Shown here piece after piece: positions 58,566-64,000 of a DNA stretch of 64,000 nt. The notes under the pieces are model-generated. The model worked only from the letters and a program-made list of their open reading frames with translations, ran no database searches and had not been told where the DNA came from. Position 1 is the first letter of the stretch, and each line of letters begins with the position of its first letter. The stretch comes from Gerris lacustris. Taxonomy: Eukaryota > Arthropoda > Insecta > Hemiptera > Gerridae. The stretch covers positions 42,237,937 through 42,301,936 of the forward strand of contig OX578286.1 of NCBI GenBank assembly GCA_951217055.1. Reading direction: 5' to 3'. The position numbers and the translations under genes were made by a program.

Positions 58566-58985
58566 TTGCTCCTGTTTTTCTATTTTACCCCCCTCTTAAA
58601 TGAAAATATGACAAAAGTGAACATAACAACAATAATTGTACTCTTAAAGAGCTTCCCAACCACATGCATCATAAAGGCCATATACTATTTTAACTTTTGT
58701 ACCCTGTACCCCTATGTACCAATTTGGACCATTTCAGATTTATACCTTCCTGTGTTTGGTCACTATGACCGTGCCGAATTTTGTGCAGATCGGTTCAGCC
58801 GTTCAAGGCTTCCCAACCACATGCATCATAAAGGCCATATACTATTTTAACTTTTGTATCCCGTACCCCTATGTACCAATTTGGACCATTTCAGATTTAT
58901 ACCTTCCTGTGGTCGGTCACTATGACCGTGCCGAATTTTGTGCAGATCGGTTCAGCCGTTCTGGAGGAGTATGTGTCCAACCAAA
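58566..58985 (+). repeat. Family E repeat, copy E2, with 157 bp direct duplication
   Basis: The leader ACCCCCCTCTTAAATGAAAA matches E1 at 20.4 kb. The following 157 bp block (GCTTCCCAACCACATGCATC to GATCGGTTCAGCCGTTC) occurs at 58651 and again at 58808 with few differences. Two ORFs across it encode duplicated peptides without recognised domain. Confidence 0.88.
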
Positions 58986-59834
58986 AGCAAAGTGTAGTAT
59001 AAGAACTTCGCTTTGCTCAGCTCAATTAAGTGGATGTGTGAAATGGCCGTATATGCTCAATGGACTCACATACGTGATGTTGTGAATCACAAGGGGAGAT
59101 GACATATTTCACATTGATGATCATAGCAAGTGGATGTGTGAAATGGGCAATCCTTCTCTCATCCATATGTGAAGTGACCGGATATACTCAATGACCTCAC
59201 CTACGTGATCTCTATCTTCGAATTTAGAACGATCCTTGAGGCTCAATTCTGTTTCAACCTTACAATTTGTAGAAGCGTTAAAGACTTAATTCTAATGCTG
59301 AACAATCTGAAGATCATTTTAATGGAATTTCCGATTTCACATCCTCCGACAACTTCTTGTTTTTTTTCTCTCTCCTTCAGTCTGCATCTGATTTCACATT
59401 CTTCACTAACAAGATTGTTATTATATCTTCAGGATGTTTAAGATTATTCCATCCTACGCTAACGAGTTATCCTGTTTTATATATTATCACATTCATTTAA
59501 ATCCATTAACTTGTTTTTCTCGTCGTAATATCGACTTATAAAAAAAGAAATATTAGTGCTAATTCTTTTAAATGCAAATAATTTTTTCGTCCTTGAAAGA
59601 TATTTTCACTTAAGAAGTAACAGGTTTGTTTTTCTAAATATTTGTCTGGGTTGTTATGACGGGAAGGATTTATAATTTCGCTTTAAAATTAAAACCTGTT
59701 ATAATTTTCTTTTTTAAATAACAACACTGTTTTAAATAGATATGGTGAAACTGTTGGCTTTCTCTAGTTTTAAGAGGTGTTCTGTACCGTTAAATCGCTA
59801 AGAATAGGTTGGTATCTGCGCTGTAGGTACTCTA
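58986..59834. other. No gene recognised
   Basis: 59090-59210 is the second copy of the 58300 repeat. 59380-59470 shares short phrases with 27240-27350. The 78-codon ORF (59205-59441) has no recognised domain. Confidence 0.45.
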
Positions 59835-60026
59835 TTATCGTCTGGTCACGAATAAAAGAGTTCCTTGATCCTTTCCTTCGATGGTGGGTGGGTTGGCGCT
59901 TGTATTTTGTACGATGGTTTCGCTAGTGAACGGTACCTTACATTTCACCTCCAGGTAGAGAACTTGCAGGTTGCAAAGATCAACGGTTTTATTCGAACCT
60001 TTCACTTTATAAACTCCTTTTAACAT
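59835..60026 (-). other. 63-codon ORF that might be an exon fragment; unproven
   Basis: The peptide (VYKVKGSNKTVDLCNLQV near the start) is compositionally balanced, unlike the other ORFs in the window, with two cysteines and NKT/NTS sequons. An in-frame TAA lies just upstream of the ATG. A GTAAGG donor-like word lies inside the ORF (about residue 29) and a weak CAG acceptor-like word lies before the ATG. No domain was recognised and no second copy is in the window. It could equally be chance. Confidence 0.2.
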
Positions 60027-60339
60027 TCCTGTTTATCTCTTAAAGGTACCAGGTACCTCAAGACATCTTGATTCTCTTTACAAAATCTCTCTTTTATTAA
60101 TGGTACTTGTTTTTTTTTTTTTTTTTTTTTTTTGTTAATTGTTCAATAAATCCTTTTATTATTTTTTCCCCCCTTTTAATTAATTGTAAATTAGAAAGCA
60201 GGTTCTGTTTTTAATTCAACTATCATTAGAGATATCTATCTTGAACCTGCATTAAAGAGAAAATTGTTTTTATTTATTTATTTAAAAAATGCTAGATTAA
60301 TACTTTCTTCCTTTGTAATTATTTAATTTAATTTTGCTT
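60027..60339. other. AT-rich DNA with a 26 bp poly-T tract
   Basis: T run at 60109-60134. Nothing else recognised. Confidence 0.55.
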
Positions 60340-60770
60340 CCGGATGTGTGAAGTGTACCTGTAACGGAAGTTATGTGATCGTTTTGAAGAACGAAATTAT
60401 TTTATGTCTCCGAAATTGAAGACACATTTATTTTTGGTCCAGTCTCTGTCTGTCCGTCGCACAATTTTTGCGAACCTATACATATCTTAAATACTCTTCT
60501 AGTCTGATTTTAATGAAATTGTATGCTAGGTCATAATTAGCCAAATTTTGAGTCCCATATAAGTTTCTCAACTTTCTGCGCCCATTTTCTCTTCTACATG
60601 CACACAAATAAACATTGATTTGCACTTATATATCTATGATTTTTAAGAAATTTGGATGGTATGTCGAATTTAGACCATATCATGGTCCCATATTAATTTT
60701 AACCGTCCACGTCTTCTTTAAATATTGATATTTTGCCTAAATTGATACTTTTGTTTGCTGTAAAAAAATT
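60340..60770 (-). repeat. Family C copy C9 (reverse)
   Basis: CTTCCGGATGTGTGAAGTG and TAACGGAAGTTATGTGATCG at the start are a modified tail. CTCTGTCTGTCCGTCGC, GGTCATAATTAGCC and GGATGGTATGTCGAA follow. The head end is missing beyond ATATTGATATTTTGCC. Confidence 0.75.
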
Positions 60771-60815
60771 AAAACAATTTTGACAGACCTAAAAAACTAA
60801 ATGGATGGAATAAAT

Positions 60816-61048
60816 AGCACTTCTTCATATTGTTACTCCCCTTATAAAGAAAACACAGGGGTGTAACAATCTAAAGAAGGTGTACGGAATGTTCTTCTTT
60901 AGACTGTTACTCACCTTATAAAAACAAATGTGATATTCATTTGTCCCGAAGTACATTGAACTAAACATCCCTTTGTCTTAATAGTTATTTTGTAAAAGTC
61001 ATTTATATTCTAAAACAACATAGGGGAGTAACAATCTAAAGAAGTACC
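60816..61048. mobile_element. 233 bp hAT-type MITE with exact 8 bp target duplication
   Basis: The ends AGCACTTCTTC and GAAGTACC fit the family's inverted repeat (GGYACTTCTTTAGATTG). GAATAAAT flanks it on both sides (60808-60815 and 61049-61056). A second, internal inverted set (AACAATCTAAAGAAGG and TTCTTTAGACTGTTACTC) sits near the left end. There is no ORF. An 8 bp duplication identifies hAT-type transposition. Confidence 0.92.
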
Positions 61049-61056
61049 GAATAAAT

Positions 61057-61276
61057 TAAACGTGTGCAAATTAGTGGGCACATTCACTCGCTTCCTATTA
61101 TTGTTTAGTCTTAATTATTATTGGATGGAAGGTCACATCAAATTCGAATCTGTTATTAAATCTGGCCACAGATACTAACACTTAGTACGTACTCTAGTGG
61201 CAAACAGGTGAACTAATAATGCAGTCATGCGCAAAGCGTGACACTTTTGAGATTTGAACCTACTGTTTTTATTTCA
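61057..61276. other. Nothing recognised
   Basis: Short complex spacer. TTATTGGATGGAAGGTCACA near 61115 resembles the start of the SINE-like repeat at 19551. Confidence 0.4.
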
Positions 61277-61525
61277 CGTACCTACATTCGATACGATTCG
61301 AAGACAGACTAAGTTGAATTGGCCTTGGGCCCATAACATTTTTAAATCAATGCTTTCTGAGATTTTTTTCCCCAATATAGATTGAGTTTTCAATTATTTT
61401 ATGTACCTACATTCATTACAATTCGACGACAGACTAAGTTGAATTGTCCTTGGGCTCATAACATTTTGAAATCGATGTTTTTAAAGCGGTTTTTTCCCCA
61501 ATGTAGATTGAGTTTTCAAAAAGCT
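61277..61525 (+). repeat. Direct duplication, 125 bp unit
   Basis: CCTACATTC is at 61281 and 61406. GACAGACTAAGTTGAATTG, CCTTGGGC and CATAACATTTT recur in both units, as does TAGATTGAGTTTTCAA. Confidence 0.93.
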
Positions 61526-61835
61526 TTTTAATCCTTGATGAAAACATGGTTATAATATTTGATTGAGTTTAACTCTTTGTTTTAGTTATGGATGGATTGT
61601 GAAGGTGGTTATATTTCTTGTTATCCCGTTTATTTTCTTCTCTTGAGTTACTCAATGTCTTGTTAGGTAATCAGGTAATCACAAGGTCGTTTCAGTTTCT
61701 ATTATTATTAAAAAGAAATCTCTCCTTATTTTTTTAACAACAAAACTCGATAAACTGTATACGGAAACCAGATTAAACAAAACATCGCATTAGAATCTGT
61801 TTTTTTATAAATATCTTTTTGGGCTGTCTATCATT
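61526..61835. other. AT-rich DNA, nothing recognised
   Basis: No feature found. Confidence 0.5.
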
Positions 61836-62186
61836 TCATATTAAACAAATCGTTCCGACAAAATCGAAATAGTACATTACGCGTCGAGTGCGGAAAGTAG
61901 CATTTTGCATGCGAGTGTGGAGTTTGCACCCGAGCCACAGCGAGGGTAATAAAACCACACGAGCAATGCAAAATGCCGTTTTCCCACGAGTTGCGTACCG
62001 TACTTTATCTACGATTGTTAGATTTAAATAATAAATACAGAAACAAATAAACTTTCTGTATGTAAGTTCGTATCTCTCTCTTGATAAAGATGGCATTAAT
62101 TCATTAGTTGTATTTTTTGCCGAATTAATTATTTCTGGAGGATTATTATTCTCCACATTTTCGTCAAAGTCACTTGATTCACTCAT
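61836..62186 (-). pseudogene. Crypton-like N-terminal fragment in family A copy A5
   Basis: It is 116 codons long. The acidic leader MSESSDFDENVENNNPPEII is followed by RYELTYRKF at about residues 38-46. The frame enters AT-rich DNA, then the hairpin. It aligns with A3 almost throughout. Catalytic domain residues are absent, so it cannot be an active recombinase. Confidence 0.45.
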
Positions 62187-62853
62187 TATTTTTCACTAAA
62201 AACTCGATATAAACAGTTACTTTAGTAAAAGAACACCAAATTAGTTTTATAAATATTTAGGTCCTCAGGGGTATTAAAAAAGTAAAAACTACTTCATTAA
62301 GTTTTTTAAGGTGATATTTCGTCCCTAACTTGGGACATCTTCCAACCTTTATTCGAGGTCTTGTGTTAAAAATCAAAAAGTTTAATACAAACTATTTTTC
62401 GTTCATTTATTTTATCTATACAATTTACAAATCTCTTAATTATATTACAAAGAAAAATAGTTTGTATTAAACTTTTTGATTTTTAACACAAGACCTCGAA
62501 TAAAGGTTGGAAGATGTCCCAAGTTAGGGACGAAATATCACCTTAAAAAACTTAATGAAGTAGTTTTTACTTTTTTAATACCCCTGAGGACCTAAACATT
62601 TATAATATTATACATAATAAGGGGACTACAAACATTATATATTATATATAAAATGAACACCAAATTAGTTTTGTTAAATGTAAACAAACTCACTAATCGT
62701 GCGTAAAGCTGAAGAATTCCTCTTCTTTACCGCACTAGTGTGGTAAAGAAGAGGAATTAATCAGAACTATGAGACGCGCATGCGCAATGATTACAAGTAC
62801 GTAAATAATCAACAAAGATGTAATGTTTATATTTCGTATGAATCGTAGATAAA
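61871..62853 (-). mobile_element. Family A element, copy A5, split by a foldback element
   Basis: On minus, it starts near 62853 (TTTATCTACGATTC), then has GCGCATGCGC, the palindrome 62715-62758, leader, ORF and hairpin 61872-62003. It is split between leader and palindrome by the foldback at 62247-62605. The words GAACACCAAATTAGTTTT occur on both sides of the insert (62231 and 62656), so the insertion was accompanied by a local duplication plus about 50 bp of extra sequence. Confidence 0.88.
62247..62605. mobile_element. 359 bp near-perfect foldback element
   Basis: The left arm (62247-62400) and right arm (62452-62605) match over about 154 bp with essentially one visible difference (AAATATTTAGG versus AAATGTTTAGG). 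Internal landmarks are TTAGGTCCTCAGGGG, TATTTCGTCCCTAACTTGGG and CTTGTGTTAAAAATC. The loop is about 51 bp. Such arm identity implies recent insertion, gene conversion, or an assembly effect. No ORF is present. Confidence 0.93.
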
Positions 62854-63092
62854 AACTTTTATCTCCAGTAGGGGAAAAAAGTTATGATTTTGAATTAGTT
62901 TAGAGGGATTAAAACAGGTCTTTTCATCCCTGAACTCAAAAAGTAGGGAGAAAAAGTAAAAGTAGGGCGAAAAAGTAAAGTAGGGCAAAAAAGTAAAGAT
63001 TGCAACTTACTTATTTTATAAATAGTAGAAAATGAATGGCTAATGTAATGAAGTTGTTGAAATCAGGTTGGCGGCACTGAGTTTTTTTGACC
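62606..63092. other. End of A5 and spacer with AGTAGGGC-type repeats
   Basis: 62606-62655 is AT-rich extra sequence beside the foldback. 62945-63000 has AAAAAGTAAAAGTAGGGC-type words in three tandem copies. The rest shows no gene. Confidence 0.6.
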
Positions 63093-63500
63093 ATGTTTAT
63101 CTTTGTTTGTAACCTGCATCTAACTAACCTTCTATTTGAGTTTAATTCCAATTCTTAATTGTTTTTAATATTAAATCTCTTATATCTGCTATTAAAAGTG
63201 CTAATAATTATTGTTATTTATTAAAATAATATATAAAAAATGTGCAATGGACGAAAATGTGTATATTCTTCGTACTGGAGATAAAATATTGTATGTACCT
63301 CGTGAGTAAAGTGCTATTATTAAGCTAATTAGAGTTATTCCCTCGGCTGTTAAAGTGTTTCCCCGGGAATTAAAGAGTCGAATTCCCTTGGCTTCGCCTC
63401 GGGATTTAGGGACCATGGTTCCTTCGGCTTCGCCTCAAGAACCAACTTTTTCGCTCAGGGAATAATGGCTTACTTTACTCCCTAGGTGCATAAATAATTA
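63093..63500 (-). mobile_element. Family H element, copy H2, opposite orientation to H1
   Basis: In reverse it carries the same features as H1: CTAGGGAGTAAAGTAAGCCA-type end near 63490, GC-rich palindromic units (CTTCGCCTCGGGA, CTTCGGCTTCGCCTC), TTACTCACGAGGTAC-type middle and the AAAGTGCTAATAATTA-type tail. One GC unit is replaced by ATTAAGCTAATT-type sequence and another is damaged. The minus ORF MVPKSRGEAKGIRLFNSRG is the counterpart of that in H1. Confidence 0.8.
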
Positions 63501-64000
63501 TCTCATATAACATTTATTTATACACAAACATTTATTATTAAATATTATTTAAAAAAAAAAAAAAATGTTTAACAGGTGGTTGTTCGATTTTCACATATTA
63601 TATCATAATTCCAACCAAAACACTTAGAGTAAAAAGCCAAGTCTGGCGTAAAACGTTGTGAGATGATAGGTTTAGCCAAGTCTCCCACTGCGTCCGAGTA
63701 AGTTCTGCTAGCTTTAATCCTTCCTGTTCAAATAAGTGATGTTGTTTGTCTGTCTCCCCTCTCTATTCTCTGTCCCTCATAAACTCAAATATTTTCTTTC
63801 CCAAATCCCTCTACACGTTTAATTATAAAAACATTTTCTGACTTTCGCAAATATATTTTTTTCAATTACGTTGAACTAACAGGTTAAACAGTTTGTTATT
63901 ATTTAAATTATATAATAATAGAGGGGGGGGGGGATCCAAAGTGCCTTGAGTTGGTTTCAGTAAAGGATGGTACGACTGCGCTCGACTTGGCCGGGGCGTT
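63501..64000. other. No gene recognised; poly-A and poly-G tracts
   Basis: An A run lies at 63551-63565 and a G run at 63921-63931. The final 40 bases turn GC-rich (GACTGCGCTCGACTTGGCC) and may begin another repeat cut by the window edge. Confidence 0.45.

Overview
This window looks like intergenic DNA from an animal nuclear genome, most likely an arthropod and probably an insect. It is AT-rich, full of long (AT)n microsatellites, tandem satellites and nested non-autonomous transposons. I found no complete protein-coding gene, rRNA gene or functional tRNA gene. Nearly all short ORFs are open because of low-complexity sequence or lie inside repeats. The species cannot be named from the sequence alone, and the arthropod assignment is an inference from the style of the repeat families.

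Region by region. 1-3.6 kb: unique pyrimidine-rich DNA, then the first copy (A1) of a multi-copy family 'A' that carries a short, possibly Crypton-like recombinase fragment. A1 is split by an internally deleted LTR retrotransposon. 3.6-6.8 kb: a family F element is split by a 2.6 kb DNA transposon with CAGGGTGGCCAC inverted ends and a 5 bp target duplication; that insert carries an 869 bp tandem duplication and a foldback with a tRNA-like core. 7-14 kb: an (AT)n(GA)n compound microsatellite, a MITE with poly-G, a truncated hAT-type MITE, E-box-bearing tandem repeats and a large foldback (13.4-14.0 kb). 14-24 kb: mostly unrecognised AT-rich DNA with scattered family C, F, H and J copies. 24.8-27 kb: five tandem units rich in regulatory-like palindromes (TGACGTCA, CAGCTG, CACGTG), then a TTA-flanked MITE. 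29.4-33.5 kb: a 75 bp satellite and a 41 bp satellite; the latter shows an apparent higher-order duplication of about 1.19 kb. 33.7-48 kb: further A copies, three of the four copies of one TTA-flanked MITE, hAT-type elements with 8 bp duplications, and several minisatellites. 52.4-57.15 kb: a 45 bp pyrimidine-rich minisatellite of about 105 units that happens to encode a 1619-codon ORF and ends at a perfect 32 bp palindrome. 57-64 kb: AT repeats, duplicated family E units, an intact 233 bp hAT-type MITE, A5 split by a 359 bp near-perfect foldback, and a second copy of family H.

The components do not form a pathway. What can be read is a history of insertion: LTR into A, foldback into A, A into hAT, MITE into C, MITE into B, and 2.6 kb element into F. 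Several junctions are supported by target-site duplications or by an uninterrupted copy elsewhere in the window. The most distinctive candidates for an undescribed system are family A (five copies, with a palindrome, a short recombinase-like ORF and a terminal hairpin), the two foldback families with tRNA-like or GC-rich cores (J and H), and the 24.8-26.2 kb motif-bearing tandem block.
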